A DNA stretch of 64,000 nt from Glebionis coronaria (GCA_025667525.1 CM046882.1:216922592-216986591); one strand, 5' to 3'; positions 33,311 to 48,110 are shown, counted from the stretch's first letter. Notes: generated from the letters alone by a model not told the origin. Translations and numbers: made by a program.

Positions 33311-34524
33311 GTGAGCATTTTGAAAACCTTGTCTAGATTAGAAATTTGTCCATTCCCATTTTGATAATTCCCCTTGTTGTAGTTACGTGAATTGCCTTGG
33401 TAATTACCACCTTGGTTGTTGTTTCGATAATTATTAACATTTTGATTTGGTGGAGCTTGATTTGGGCGGGAACCTTGACCGTTTTGGTTGTAAGTTCCCG
33501 TTTCTACATAAGCACTCGAAGTGTTACCATCCGCGGTAATGCACTCGGAAAGATCATGAGCTCCACCACACGACAAACAACTCTTAGGAACCGCTTTAAC
33601 CGAAGCGGAATTTGAAGCTTCTTGAGCTTTCCAATGGGACATAAGATTAGCAAATCTTTCAAAAAACCGATTTTCCTCATTAGCTTCATCATGTAAGGCA
33701 TTAATGCTACAAGACGATTGTGACGATGATGACGACCCCAAATTGGCAACACTCGGTGTGTTACGAGGGCTATAAACCTTAGATCTATTCTCGATGATTT
33801 GTAAAGCCTCATTTGTCGTCTTGCACAAACAATTACCACCCGCAGCGGCATTCAAATAATCTCGTTCATGATCATTAAGCCCATTATAAAAAGTATCAAT
33901 TTGATGCAATTCCGTAAAATCATGGTGTGGACATTCATGTAACATTTCTTTAAATCGTTCCCATGCCATTGAAAAACTTTCATTATTTCTTTGCACAAAT
34001 CGTGAAATCTCATTTTTCAAATGTGTTGTTTTAGATGGTGGAAAAACCTTGTTCACAAACTTAGAAACGAGATCGGCCCATGTCAAAATTCAATTTGGCG
34101 GTTCTTTCTCGAGCCAAATTTTTGCGGGTCCATCTAACGAGTATGGAAACAACATCATCTTAATGGCGTCATGTGGAACATCCTTAAACTTGCTAGTAGC
34201 GGTGAGACGGTTAAAATTCCTAATGTGATAGTGCGGGTTGTCTTTCTCGTGACCTCTAAACTTATTTGCTTGCAACATCGACATTAAACCCGTCTTAATT
34301 TCGAAATGCTCCGCAAGGATGGCGGGAATCACAATAGCCTCTCCAAAACCCTCGGTGGGTGCTTGTAGCAACTCCATCATAGTACGATTAGCCATGACGA
34401 CTTCTTGTTCTACAATAGGTTCAACAATTGGAGGTTGTTCAACAATCAACGTCTCTTGATTGGCTTGCTTTTGAAGACGTTTACGAGCTCGTTTTGCTTG
34501 ATTACGAGTGATCATAAACTTCAC
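33300..34524 (-). pseudogene. A3 gag (capsid and nucleocapsid)
   Basis: It starts at 34524 (MKFMITRNQAKRARKRL, a basic N-terminus). The capsid region has MMLFPYSLDGPAKIWLEKEPPN, then an in-frame TGA at about 34087, then ILTWADLVSKFVNKVFPPSK. The zinc knuckle CLSCGGAHDLSEC (CX2CX3HX4C) is intact, followed by an Asn/Gly-rich tail. The frame is lost near 33310. It would assemble particles and bind element RNA. One point mutation and one indel are the only gag breaks. Confidence 0.85.
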
Positions 34525-35244
34525 GAAGAATGGGAGGTGAGCAAAGAAGATTCTTTTTTGGTGTTTTGTGAATTTTCAATTTTTTTTTTTGTGTTTGTGA
34601 TGATATTTTTTTTTTTATTTTGGTGTATCTTCGTAGACAACAATCTACAAAATCTCTCCTCGAATCAAACTCTTGATTAAAGAAGCCTCAAAGGAATGAA
34701 AACGATCACGTGGAGTGAACGCCTTCGAATGACTTTAGAACTTTGGTGAAAACCAAATTGTTCAAGAGGTTTTAATCACACAGAAACCAAGCAAATATAT
34801 TATACGTAATAATACTTTGGGCGGCAAAACTCTCGATTAGCCTTCAATCTCAAAATACTCACAAGCAAGCGGGGAAACGAGGCGGCGCGAAGCACTTAAG
34901 AGCCTTTTTCCTTAGGGTATATTTTATAATACCCGCCTTATACCCACCTTATAGTTTGTATTTTTCAAAATCGAGCTTCACGAAAGTATTTATCTATTTT
35001 TGCCTTTTTCTTTTTGTTTGAGATTCGAATACAATAATTGAGTGATGAAATCCCAATTAAGGTTGTGGTTTCACACTTTTGGAGATATTGTTTATTTGTT
35101 GTGATACTTAATACAATATAGTAATAATATTTTACAAGAAAAACCAAGAAAACCGATAATACGTATTAGTAGAGTTCTACTAATACAAATACTATTTATG
35201 GTTAATATTAAAAACAACAGTGCAAATTAATCACGACACACCTC
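34525..35244 (-). other. A3 leader between primer site and gag
   Basis: About 720 nt with no supported ORF. It includes a T-rich run near 34576-34620 next to the gag start and a C/G-rich patch at 34866-34890. The short open frame at 34965-35147 is taken as chance. Confidence 0.5.
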
Positions 35245-35260
35245 CCCGGCAGCGGCGCCA
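35245..35260 (-). other. A3 primer-binding site (tRNA-Asp type)
   Basis: Sense TGGCGCCGCTGCCGGG, three bases after the LTR. It differs from the A4 site by one base (C for T) and otherwise pairs with the 3' end of tRNA-Asp. Confidence 0.8.
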
Positions 35261-35263
35261 AAA

Positions 35264-38200
35264 TGATTGTGGTAAAATACGACCTTTTAGGAAAAAGGCG
35301 TAAAAGCGGTAAGTATTGAACAAATGACTTTAGGAAAAATCAAGTGTTAATGACCCTTATGAATTCAAAGTTCGTTTCCAAAGGAGGTATATGTGTGTGA
35401 CTAAGATGTACAAGATTTTATATTAATATTTGGTTTAGAAGGGGATGAGAAGAGAAGATGACGAAGTCGTGAAAATTACTACTAGAAAGTTAAAACGTAA
35501 AACCGTACAAACTACAAAAATAAAAATTAATTCTAAAAATTACCAAAAATTCACCAAAAATCAAAATAAATAAACTAAGAGTTTACCAATGATCAAAACT
35601 TTTTCAAACCTTTTAAATAATTAAATATTCAATTTTTAAATGCTAATTAAAGCCCTAAAAATCAAATAAATTATCAAAAAGCCCAAATAAAGATTTTTCA
35701 ATTGATAAACCTCAAAAATGACCTAAAAATATCAAAAACTATTTTTAGAAATTTTTAAACTAATAAAAACTATTAAAAATGATTTAAAAACTATTAAAAC
35801 TTAAAATAATTATAAAAATTAATCTAAAAGTGATAAATTATTCTAAAAGTTGCTAAATTCCTATTTTAATGTATTTAACCTAAGAAAAATGTAAAAAGTT
35901 GGAAAATGTGAAATTTGAAAAATAATAATAAAATAATATTAAAATAATATTAAAAATCCAAAAACTATAAAAAAACTCTAAAAACTTGCAAACTAGTTTA
36001 TTTTAACCTAAATAATCAGAAAATCAAAGTGAAATTACCAGAATACCCCTATTGGGCCCTCAAATGGGCCAAAACCAAAAACAGTCAACACAATTGGGCT
36101 TTTGGGCCCAAAAAGTCAAACTTGGCTCAATTGACTTGGAAAAGCCCTATCTGACTCAAAATTCAATTCTAAGAACAAAACTCTAAAGGCCCAAAAGCTG
36201 AATATGAGCTTATCACAGCTTATTAAGCACACAACTTATTCTTATTGGGCTTTTCAGCCCATTAAGCAATAAGCCAATGCCATAAGCTCTAATTTGACAC
36301 ACAACCTTCTTTTGGGATGCTTATGAGATCTGTAAAAAGAAATTTTGAAAAAGCTCACTCAATAAGCCAGAAATAAGCAAAGTATTATTTCACTAAAAGA
36401 CAAAATAGTCGTTTTTGAGAAATAAGGCACCTCAGGACTTGATTCAACTTGCAAAAGATCACAAATGGACTCAATAAGCCAAATCAATCAACAAAATTCC
36501 AATAAGCACAACCAATAAGCCAGAATAAGCACAAATGAACTTATGAAAAAGTCAATGAAGTTGGTTTTCTAGTCAAACCCTAAAGTCAACCTACCAAATG
36601 CTCCAGTATGAACAAATGGGTCAAATAATGAGCACCTATTACAAAATCCAAGTTGTTTCTGGTTAGAATAAGCTATTATAGCTTATTGATAAGCTGACAC
36701 CAGTTTTACACTAGTAGTGGCAACTAGCAGGGGAAAGGAGTTCCCACTACTTTGACTATTTGACCAAGCTTATTTGAGAGTTCTGGTTGGATTCAATTGG
36801 AAACAAAGGCACCCTTGTGATCAGTGAATCACAAGGAGTCAATAGCAACAAGAAAATCACAATTTGGTTCACAAAATAAGCCACAATCAATCAAACAGTC
36901 ACCAGATACCACACAAACATGGAAATAAGCAGTTAAGCACTTAATAAGCAGATTTAGCAAGAATAAGCCAACCAAACTTAACAGGATGCATACACAAGCT
37001 ATATAAACTAAGAATAAACACAAAGCAACAAGAATCAAACACTGAATCAAAGCAAACAACAAGATCTAGGCACAAACAGTTACTGATGAACAATGAACAT
37101 ATGCAGAAACAAGTTTCCTGATCTATTTGACACTTGATCCAATTTCAGGCCTCAAATCCTTCTTCCCTGGTGTGATTAACTAAGGTTTAGCACTTGTTAG
37201 CCCTAAACTAAGCTTAGATCTAGGTGTCCTCAAAATCCTAGCCAATTTTACCAAGTATTCAAGATTTTATACCCTATTTTATGAATCTATGTCTTTCAAA
37301 CCTTCAAACCTACAAACAGATGAACAAATACACTCAAATAACAGATACTAACACTTGCAAACAACAAACCACAACTTAACAAGCCACAATCCCAACTTAT
37401 GCAGTAAACCCAAACACCCTTTTAAAACTTGTTTTCACAATTTTTCAAAGGCTCATGCAGATTTTACCCACAAATCAGTCTAACAACACCTCATAAACAT
37501 CAAACCAAGCCAAATAAACAATAATCAACCACAATATCTCAGATTCAAGAACAAATCCACAAAAATCACAATTAATCAGAAACTTAAAGAGAAAATGAAA
37601 AGGGGAGAAGATGCAAACCTCCAAGACCTACATCCAGGCCTTGGATTGTTTGAGTTGAGGTACTAGCAGAACAAGTACCAGCTTCCAAGCTGCTAAGAAG
37701 AACAAACCACAAAGTGAGATCAAAATAATGCCAACTTTCTGATTTTTGATGCAAAAGCTTTATCACTTAAAACCTTGCCTCAAAAACCTTCAAACAAGAT
37801 TATGGAACTCATATTTTAGCTTATCAAACACCAAACTTTTATAAATAACAGATTAGAATTCAAAATTTTTAGAAATTCAAACTTTATTTCATAAAAAGGA
37901 ATTACAAATATTTAAAAGCTAAAATCTGGAACACAGGGACTCTCACATGTTGAGGTCTCCTTTTATAGGCAAATGCCTGGCTAAACACTATTCACAAACC
38001 CTAGCACTAAATTCTCTAAAATGCCCTTGGTCCTTCTAGACGTTTTGATGGAATAAGCTGTTCAAATGCATCTTGGACGTTCATTTCAGCTTTGATATGA
38101 AGCAAAGAGTCTAGGCTGTTGATTTGGCCACGTCATCTTACTTGGAGGCTAAGTTGCATTTTCATTGGTTAAGGAGGTTGAGTGTGGGGTCCAAGGAGTA

Positions 38201-39024
38201 GTGGGAGTGAGGGTTTTGTGTGTGGGATTTGTTTCTGCACATGCGAATCAAGTGTGGGTAAGGTTAATTTATATTTACCCTTTGTTTAAGTTGGTGTAAA
38301 TTCTGGGTTGGTAACAGTGAATAGTAACACGTTTGATCCGAAATTGGGGGAATGGAAGTTGTTTGGCGCAATTTGGGAGTTTAAATGTTTCAGTGCACAC
38401 AAATGGCCCTTGTATTTTGGGATTTTTGGTAAAACGTGTTTTCAGCCATAGAAACTTGATTTCCTTTGTTATTAACTTTCATCATTTGGCAATTTTGGCA
38501 CATAACTTTCCAAAAGGGTTTATAAGGGTTATTTTTGCCACTTTTTCATATTTAAAGGACTGATTTTGGACATTCTTGATCTTCAAAGGTCTTCAATGTA
38601 TCTTTGGCTTGATGAGGGACCATAATTGACAATTTGAAATTGTTGAGGGACTAATCTTGCCATTTCTTCAAAGTTGAAGGACCTTTTGTGTAATTTTGAC
38701 AAACATAAGGGACCAAACTTGTAATTATAAATATACAAGGCTTTAAAGAGTTATTTCTTCAATAAATGAGGATCAATCTTGTATGTCTTCAAGTCTTCAA
38801 GGGTATTTGTTGAGTATTCCATGGTCAGGGCCCGGTTCTTTGTACGGCTTCGTTTCTCGTGTCCGTTTTTCCTTGTATCTTGTGATCTTTTGTCTTTTTC
38901 ACGATATTCATACCTAAAATACACAAGTAAACAAACACAAGCATATATATGGTATATTATGACATTTTTATGCGTTTAAAGCCCGAAAAGAACGATGAGA
39001 TCATGTATAAATGCCATCTCATCA
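35264..39024 (-). repeat. A3 5' LTR (3761 bp)
   Basis: Partner of 11739-15500. It starts TGATGAGATGG at 39024 and ends CCACAATCA at 35264. The TATA box lies about 1060 nt in, so R-U5 is about 2.7 kb. Hydrophobic 77-codon (36829-37062) and 60-codon (37584-37766) sense frames recur in both copies. Confidence 0.92.
37959..37968 (-). promoter_or_regulatory. A3 5' LTR TATA box
   Basis: Sense CCTATAAAAGG. It is the promoter candidate for the A3 genomic RNA. Confidence 0.55.
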
Positions 39025-41122
39025 GTGTGGTTGTAGGACCAGCAGTATAAGTGGCAACAACATATGGAACACCAGTAGAAACAGGATGAACACCAGATGG
39101 AGAACCATGAGCATATCAGGTTGAGAAGTGGGAACCACTCTTGGAGGAGGGCGATAGATGAAGCGTTCAGGAACTGGTGTGTTTTGACGCTTGAGCTCGT
39201 CAAAAGACAATCCCCTAACCCGTTCCCAAGTCCATCCAACATTAAAGTAAGCAGCCGACTGGTATTTGACATACTGCTGCATTAACTTCCTCTCCTCGGT
39301 TCTGGACAAAGGTCTATGACAACGCTTTTCACTGAGCTGAGCAGCAAGAGACATTTGTTGTTGACACATTAAGGCCATTGCCCGTAGGATACAATTATTT
39401 TGATTCACATCAGCGCCCAAAAGATCAGTAAACTGCGAGTAATCAGATGTAAGAATAGTAAGCACCCCGCATCCAATCATTATCATCCCAATGCATGACA
39501 TCATGCCTCAACTGTTCACGCCTCTGCTGTTGAAGGGCTTCTTCCTCAGCCCTAGCTACTTGATCAATCTCTGCCTGCAGTCGCTTTGCAGCCTCCTCCC
39601 TCAACCGTTCCTCCTCAAGTTGTCTGTGAGTACGCTTTCTTGGAGGTGAGGGTGCATCAGTCATAGGGGCTTTCCCCTTAGGATCATGAGACGGCCCAAC
39701 AGATGGACCACCAGAAGTACCAGCAGAAGATCCAGCAATATCCTAGATTGGGCTAGGACTAGCAGCATCAGTAGGAATGCTTGATGGACTAGGAGGAACA
39801 TGCAAATCATCATACGACTTATCAACAAAAGCATCCTTCGCCAACAAAGTTAACTCATCCTCCTCAAGATCCTCATCAGAATCAAAAAGAACAACTTTCT
39901 TCCTTTGTCTCCTCTGCTGCAACTCCAAAGCTTTGACCCTGTTCGCCAATGAAAGGACAAAGTCCCGGGTAAGCTTGCGATGCTGATTCAGATCATGCTC
40001 CAAAGAAACAATCCTTGTGTAATACCTGTGCATGAGAGCTAGCAAAGAAGTTAGTGAAACAGGTTCCTCCGCTTCCCTACCAAGAGGACTTGGATCGGGA
40101 AAAGCATCATTGGGACCAGAAGCAACAAAGGTGTCATCATCATGATCATGAGAGCTAGTTGGCTTCTCAGCAGGAGTATCAACAAATGGGGACTTATGTG
40201 GCACAGAAGAGGGGGCAGCCTTGGAAGTGGATGGCATTTCAACCACCACTTCTTTAGTTGGCTCCTCCACCTCCACATGAGGCTCACCACTAGCAGGATG
40301 CTCCTCCTCCATAGGATCATCCCCTAATGGAAGTTCCTCCTCAGCTTCATCAGCCGGAGGAATAACATTAGGAGCACGTTGGTCAAGGCCCAACATAACA
40401 TCAGTAAGAGGCCTCCAAGCCCCCTTAAAACCAAGTGCCATATTTGAATACACTTTAGAACTAAGCTTGGGGGTCTCATACTCCTCCCTATCTATAGGTA
40501 TGCACATAAGAACATGCTGCAAGAACCTAGGGTACATTAAAAACTTCTTCCTAGAGCCAGTACAACTAAGATTGCAAACCATCCCATCAAACAAGTAGCG
40601 AGAAAAATTAAAGACACGACCCTGTGCTATGAAAATCAAACCAGTAGCCAAAGGAATGGGAAATGCATCCCAACTCCCATACTTTGGGCTTAAGCAGTGA
40701 ATCAAAAAGTTCACTAGAAGGTTACATTGGGGGGAAAACCTATTTTTCTGGAAGTTAAACTTCCCCCCATGATTATAACCAAGATCAGCCATCCCATCCA
40801 AAACATCAGAATTGGGGATGGAAAAAACACCACCTTCATACTGAAGATGAAGAGCAGACCTAATAGAAGCTTCAGACACCACATATGAACGTCCATCTAT
40901 GGTAGCATGGAGTTCAAGTGGGTGTCCCAAAACATCCACAAGGTGGGCAGTGGCCTAAAACAGGCGAATAACACTATCATAGACAGTCGGGAAAACTGTA
41001 AAAGCATACCTGAGGTTGGAAGCCTCAATGAACTCGATGATGTCTGTGAACTCGTCTCGTTTAGGACCATCTTCAAGATATGCCACCTTATTATGATCGG
41101 GTTTGTATAGCAGAGAAGCCAT
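39025..41122 (-). pseudogene. S1 third ORF (envelope-position protein), interrupted by A3
   Basis: It starts MASLLYKPDHNKVAYLED at 41122. The N-terminal part has ATIDGRSYVVSEASIRSAL and FSRYLFDGMV...KFLMYPRFLQ, a pattern I recall from the ORF downstream of pol in Asteraceae copia elements; the function is not known to me. A Pro/Ser/Glu-rich middle and a Glu/Arg-rich predicted coiled coil follow. The C-terminal end has NVGWTWERVRGLSFDELK. Breaks: an in-frame TAG near 40958, a TAG at 39743-39745, and frameshifts near 39465 and 39115. A3 interrupts it at 39025. It lies where Sireviruses carry an envelope-like gene, but I see no signal peptide and no clear membrane segment. Confidence 0.7.
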
Positions 41123-41690
41123 GGATGATGATTGGAAGTGATGGAAGATGATTGATTGGAGATTTAAAGAGTAGGAGCGTATGTGTGTGTTATGGTTGGG
41201 ATGATTGAGTCAAGTGTGAGATTTGACCATAAATAATGGTCTTGTAACTGTTTATTGACCCCTAATAATGTGGGTTGCCCTTCCAAATTAAGCAGTTAAT
41301 GCAAAAGTAACTACTTGCCCCTTTTACCTTTATTTACAAATCCCAGTTGCCAAAGTTAAATAATAGGATATATACCAGAAGTAACTTGCGTTGACTAAAA
41401 GTCAAAACGCAAGGGTCAACACTAGAAGCACAATATGGTCAAAGAAAGTCAACGAAGTGAACAGTGACCCAAACCAAGACTAGAAGCCAACCATCAATGA
41501 CATAGAAGGATTTGTACCCACTAGAAGCTGAAAACTACAACCAGAAGTGACCAAAATCCTCCACTAGAAGTAGCACACACCGTAAATACCCATGAAATCT
41601 GTTGTTAGAAACTACCAATATGTTAGCCTGTGCAAGTAAATATGTACACTAAGCCTCCCCTTAGGCTTAGCCTCCCCTCAATCCTAGGTC
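41123..41690 (-). other. S1 spacer between RNase H and third ORF
   Basis: About 570 nt without a gene. It has a G-rich pair (sense GAGGGGAGGCT, then AAGGGGAGGCT) right after the RNase H stop, and six ACYAGAAG words at 41369-41570. Confidence 0.5.
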
Positions 41691-42236
41691 TCAAGGATTG
41701 ACCATTCCAATGTGAACAACCAAGTGGTTGAACCGATGACCATCAAAGGCTTTAGTCAATAAATCAGCAATATTATCATCCGTATGAACCTTAAGAACTT
41801 GTATCAACTTCTTCTCATTGGTATCCCTTATAAAGTGGTGCCGAATTTCAATATGTTTTGTACGTTGATGAAAAACAGGATTCTTCACAATGCATATAGT
41901 GCTTTGATTGTCAATGAAATTTTTGGTGTTCATAAACTTGAACCCATAATCCAACATCTGATTTTCTATCCACAAGACTTGTCCACAACAACTAGCAGCA
42001 GGTACGTATTCAGCTTCTATTGAAGAAGTAGCTACTAGCGTCTGTTTCTTACATTGCCATGAGATTAGTCTTCGACCCAAAAACTGACAACCACCAGTAG
42101 TAGACTTTCTGTCATTATTAGCACCGGCATAGTCACTATCACTATAGGCTTCAAGAAAAAAAAGATGATTCTTTAGGATACCACAAGCCCAACTTGGGTT
42201 GAGCCTTGATGTACTTGAAAGTTTTCTTGACTGCAT
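41691..42236 (-). pseudogene. S1 RNase H
   Basis: Minus-strand frame with AYSDSDYAGANNDRKSTTGG, SSIEAEYVPAASCC and FIDNQSTICIVKNP, the copia RNase H pattern, ending about 180 codons after the start. It is separated from RT by a one-base slip in a run of eight T (sense) near 42155, where LGLWYPKES meets [10 protein letters not shown]. It would remove RNA from the RNA-DNA hybrid. Confidence 0.82.
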
Positions 42237-43218
42237 TTAAGTTAGAAACAGTTGGAGCCACCTGATGTCTAGAGCAAGCACATACTGCAAACATTATATC
42301 CGGACGTGATGCAGTCAAATACATGAGTGAGCCAATCATTGACCTGTACATCTGAACATTTACCAGAGGATCTGGCTCATTCTTGAGTTTGGCTTTAGTT
42401 ACTTCATAAGGTGTTGCTACAGTTCTAAGAGGGTCCATATCAAACTTCTGAAGGATCTCATGAACATATTTGTCTTGACTTATGAATAGTCCATCCGAAT
42501 GTTGCTTGACTTGAAGACCAAGGAAAAATGTAAGTTCTCCCATAGCACTCATCTGAAATTCGCCCTTTATCAGTTGTTCAAACTCATCACACCATTCCTT
42601 CTTAGTAGAACCAAAGATAATATCGTCCACATACACTTGAACAAGAATGATGTCCTTGGTATTCCTCTTAAGAAAGATTGTTTTGTCAATCGTGCCTCTT
42701 CTATAGCCATGTTTCAACAAGAAAGTGGAAAGACGCTCATACCAAGCTCTAGGAGCCTGATGAAGTCCATATAGAGCTTTGGCCACCTTGTAAACTTTCT
42801 TGGGATGAAGTGGATCCACAAAGCCCTTAGGTTGAGTGACATAAACTTCCTCATCAATCTTGCCATAGAGAAATGCACTCTTGACATCCATCTAAAAAAC
42901 CGTAAAGCCAACATAGGAAGCAAAGGCCAAAAACAGACGAATGGCCTCAATCCTAGCAACAGGAGCAAAAACTTCAGTATAGTCAATTCCTTCAAGTTGT
43001 GTGTGACCTTGTGCAACCAACCTAGCATTATTTCTCACCACAATACCCATTGCATCTTTCTTGTTTTTGAGAATCCATTTGATACCAATTGCTGTCTTTC
43101 CATCTCGCAAGTCAACTAGGATCCAAACATTCTGAAACAAGAACTGATGCATCTCCTCCTGCATAGCCTCCACCCAACTTTGATCCTCAAGAGCATGAGA
43201 GACTGATCTAGGTTCCAC
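42151..43218 (-). pseudogene. S1 reverse transcriptase
   Basis: It begins EPRSVSHALEDQSWVEAM, then WILKNKKDAMGIVVRNNARLV (the RT fingers motif), [14 protein letters not shown], then [18 protein letters not shown] with the first catalytic Asp, and [13 protein letters not shown] with the YVDD core. It continues through [17 protein letters not shown] to the RNase H junction. One stop lies at about 42892 in front of MDVKSAF. Copia-type RT with intact catalytic residues but a broken frame. Confidence 0.85.
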
Positions 43219-43743
43219 CTATGAAAGAAAACAAGCAAACAAACAGTGTTGAAAGTCCGTATGATTATTACGCTTTTGGTCCTCAATATAGCTCACAAGA
43301 GCATGATGATCAGACGTTGCTTTCGTATGCATTCTGCGAGTCTTGACAGTAGAACCAGGATCTCTAATGATTTGAGTAGTAGGATGGTCTTTATGCGTCT
43401 GCAGAACTTGATTAGAAGCTACATCCACCTCTGGTGCCAAGTTATTAAGATCCCCAACAATGTCATCATCATATGAAGCAGAGTCGAAAATGCCATCTAT
43501 TGGTTGCTTATGAATATAATCCAGCTTAGTAGAAGACTTCTTTTGATAGTTTCCCAGGTCAGAAGGACCAGAGAATCTAGTAGAAGAAGTGGGATCACTA
43601 ACCGGACTACCAATAGGTGTTAAACTTGCAGTAGGAGTAACATTAGGTGTACTAGGAGTAGCTTTGGCAGCAGGGGTATTCAGAGGAAACTTAAAACCTC
43701 CTTGAGCAGCTGTTGTAGTAGCATCTTGTTGTTGCTTGAGCAA
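43219..43743 (-). pseudogene. S1 integrase-RT linker
   Basis: About 174 codons, Thr/Ser/Pro/Asp-rich, ending NHTDFQHCLFACFLS. In copia polyproteins this is the variable C-terminal tail of integrase (YIEDQKRNNHTDF is the conserved end) leading to RT. It is low-complexity and probably disordered. A stop at 43219 separates it from the RT frame. Confidence 0.65.
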
Positions 43744-44926
43744 TGTGTCAAGAGCTCCTTATGAGTCTAAAATGTCTGATGGAGTAGCATCACTAGGAGT
43801 AGCATTGGCATTAGGAGATACTGTGGTGGAATAGGATGGAACAACAAAAATATCATCCTCCTCATCTGTGTCCAAAAAACTAGAGTGAGTACCTGCACTA
43901 GAAGTTGCAAACACTTGTGGACCTGCATCATGGTTAGTTTTGAAACGAAAATATCCCAATGAATCACTAAGATAATCAAGATCAAAATATCATTCAGGAC
44001 CTTTGCCTTGTATGTTTGACTTCTCCTCAAAATACCTGAGATTTATATTTCAATGAATCGCTTGGCTTGGAGATTGTAGACACGATAAGCCCGAGAGTGA
44101 GCTGAATATCCCACTATGTATCCTTCATCTGCCTTGCCATCAAGTTTCCCCAAATAGTCACTAGTATTCAGAATGGTGACAGGCCACCCAAATGGCTTCA
44201 AATGAGCAATGCTAGGTACTTTAGCTGTGAGAAGCTCATAGGGAGTCTTCTTGTGAGGATTGGTAATAGAAACCCTATTCAAGACGTAACTTGCAGTATT
44301 GACAGCTTTTGTCAAGAACATGGTTGGAAGCTTGGAATCGGCAAGCATTGTTCTCGCAGCTTCTATTACAGTCCTGTTCTTTCTTTCTGCTACACCATTC
44401 TGTTGAGGAGTTCTTACTGCACTATAATCTCTTTTGATACCTTTAGAATTACAAAGTGCTATGGGGTCTGCATTTTTGAATTCTGTTCCATTATCACATT
44501 AGATACCTTTAACCTTCTTGGACAGATGATTCTCATTTAGTGTAATAAAGTCCTTGAGAATTGAGTAGGTCTCACTCTTGGCAGCCATGAAGAAAACCCA
44601 CGTGAACCTGCTATACCCATTAGTTACCACAAGACTGTATTGTTTGTGGTCAATGCTCCTAATGGAGGTAGGACCAAATAAATCCATGTGTAGTAGCTGC
44701 AATGGTTCAGTCATAAGGCTGAGAGCAGTGATGGCCTTGAAGTATGCTTTATGTTGTTAGCCTTTGCTGCATGCAAGGCAATTTATGTCATTTCTGAAAG
44801 TTTTGGGAGGTAAACCAGAGACCAAGTTCATATTTGCTAATTTTTGAATGGTCTTAAAGTTAACATGTCCCATCCTTCTGTGCCATTTAGTGGCTTCATC
44901 TTCTTAGGCTTTAGGAACCAAACAAG
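43744..44926 (-). pseudogene. S1 integrase with stops
   Basis: The zinc region comes first (WHRRMGHVNFKT; CLACSKG), then an in-frame stop near 44759. The core follows: LLHMDLFGPTSIRS (first Asp), CDNGTEFKN (second Asp) just after a TAG near 44499, and GVAERKNRTVIEAA (Glu). LDGKADEGYIVGYSAHSRAYRVYN is the C-terminal copia motif. At least four stops or shifts interrupt it. The D,D-E triad is still visible. Confidence 0.8.
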
Positions 44927-46715
<1,789 letters not shown>

Positions 46716-46718
46716 TTC

Positions 46719-48110
46719 TTAATATTTATCATGACAACCAAGAGGACAATGTTGTACCTGAGGTGAGATGCCCATAAGAGCAAACACTTCTGCTTCCTCG
46801 GCATCAGACAGGTTCCCCGCAATCATTGTAAACACATCAGTAGAATGTTTAGCTGTTTCCAAGGTAGCATTCTGATGATCACTCCAGTTGACCATAAAGT
46901 CAACAGACACCAAAGATTTCTTGTCATCCTTCACCTCCTGAATCTTGAAGATTGAGTACCTGTTCTTGTTAGGGCATTCCCTAGCAAAGTGACCTTGCTG
47001 CTGGCAGTTATAGCATCTAACCTTGCTTCTATCAAACCTTGCTGGCTCTCTTGGGTTGTAGTTAAACATTCGACCGGCTTTCTGCTCAAACTTGTGAACC
47101 CAGAGAGTGAGCATGACCATCTTCCATTTGAGATCCATTTCATCCAGGTAAAGTTTATCAACCTGTTTGAAGTCATCAAAAGCAAGTTGCTGTTGTGGAT
47201 CAACATCAGCAACAAAAGAGTGAAGAACAGCTTCTACCATGCTACCAGACTTGGCTTTTGGTTCAGGAGTAGAAGTATGTTGAGTATGCTGAGTATGCTG
47301 AGAAGATACAGTCTAGCTTGGGCTACTAGCATAAGACATGGGACTAGATCCCATGGAACTTACAAAGGCAGAGTTAGCAGGAGTGGGAAAAGAATCACTT
47401 GAGTATCCTCTCAAATGAGGCTCAAAAGTTTTGAGCTTATGAAACAGATCATCAAAATTAATATAGTCAAGCCCACCTTTTTCTTTAAGAGAGATTACCA
47501 CCAGATTCCATGAGTAGGGTAAGGCTCTAAGAAACCTTGCATTGATGTCTCCATTGTCAGGTTTCGACCTGAGTTGATTCAACTGGCTCAGTATCTTTTG
47601 GAACCTGTCATACCCTTGATGAATACCTTCAGTTTCTGAGATCTTGAAGTCTGTGAATTCATCTCTCAGCATAGATCTGTGTATTTTCTTTAACTCCTCA
47701 TTTCCACCAAACCTTGCATTTATCACGTTCTAGATCTCTCTAGAATCATCCAGGTGATAAAAGTCACCCATGTGATCATCAGGAAGAGACTAAAGCAAAA
47801 TAGTTTTTGCTTTGATCTCCTTCTGAACAACTGTGATTTCTTCAGGAGTTTTAGGGTCAAGAAGAATAATATTACCATTCTTGTCTCTTCCAGTAAACCT
47901 CTTGCTGTTTCCATTCAGAATAATCTTCCAAAGATCTTGATCAGTGTTGGTGATCCATCATTCCATCTTCATTGCCCAGCTATCATACTCATCATTTTTC
48001 AGAAGAGGAAACTTACCATTTGTGTTGGAAACCATAGAAATGATCTGCTGAGGTTGCTATGTTTTAGGGGTGCTGTCTTCTCCTGTTTGAGTAGAACTCG
48101 AAGCAGACAT
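46719..48110 (-). pseudogene. S1 gag with CCHC zinc knuckle
   Basis: The start codon at 48110 (MSASSSTQTGEDS) lies 60 nt after the primer site. The frame shows LLKNDEYDSWAMKME, KISETEGIHQGYDRFQKILSQ and LRALPYSWNLVVISL, the copia gag (UBN2-type) pattern. The knuckle CYNCQQQGHFARECP (CX2CX4HX4C) is intact near 47000. At least five in-frame stops occur (after PKT, KME, ILL, REI and SPS). It would form the particle shell. Confidence 0.82.

Larger units (their letters stand above)
11739..39024 (-). mobile_element. A3: Athila-type Ty3/gypsy element with 3.76-kb LTRs, interrupted by A4
   Basis: It is bounded by the duplication GTGTG (11734-11738 and 39025-39029). Each LTR runs TGATGAGATGG...CCACAATCA on the minus strand. 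A tRNA-Asp-type primer site lies inside the right LTR and a purine tract (TAGTATGGGGGAG) inside the left one. Without A4 the element is about 16 kb, in the large-Athila range. gag, protease, RT, RNase H and integrase are present in the usual order, with gag-side stops and frameshifts and with A4 in the RT. I see no envelope-like ORF between integrase and LTR. Confidence 0.92.

Noticed and set aside
39025..41122. S1/S2 third ORF as a classical envelope glycoprotein
   Set aside because: No signal peptide, no clear membrane segment and no fusion-type motif is visible; only the position resembles an envelope gene.
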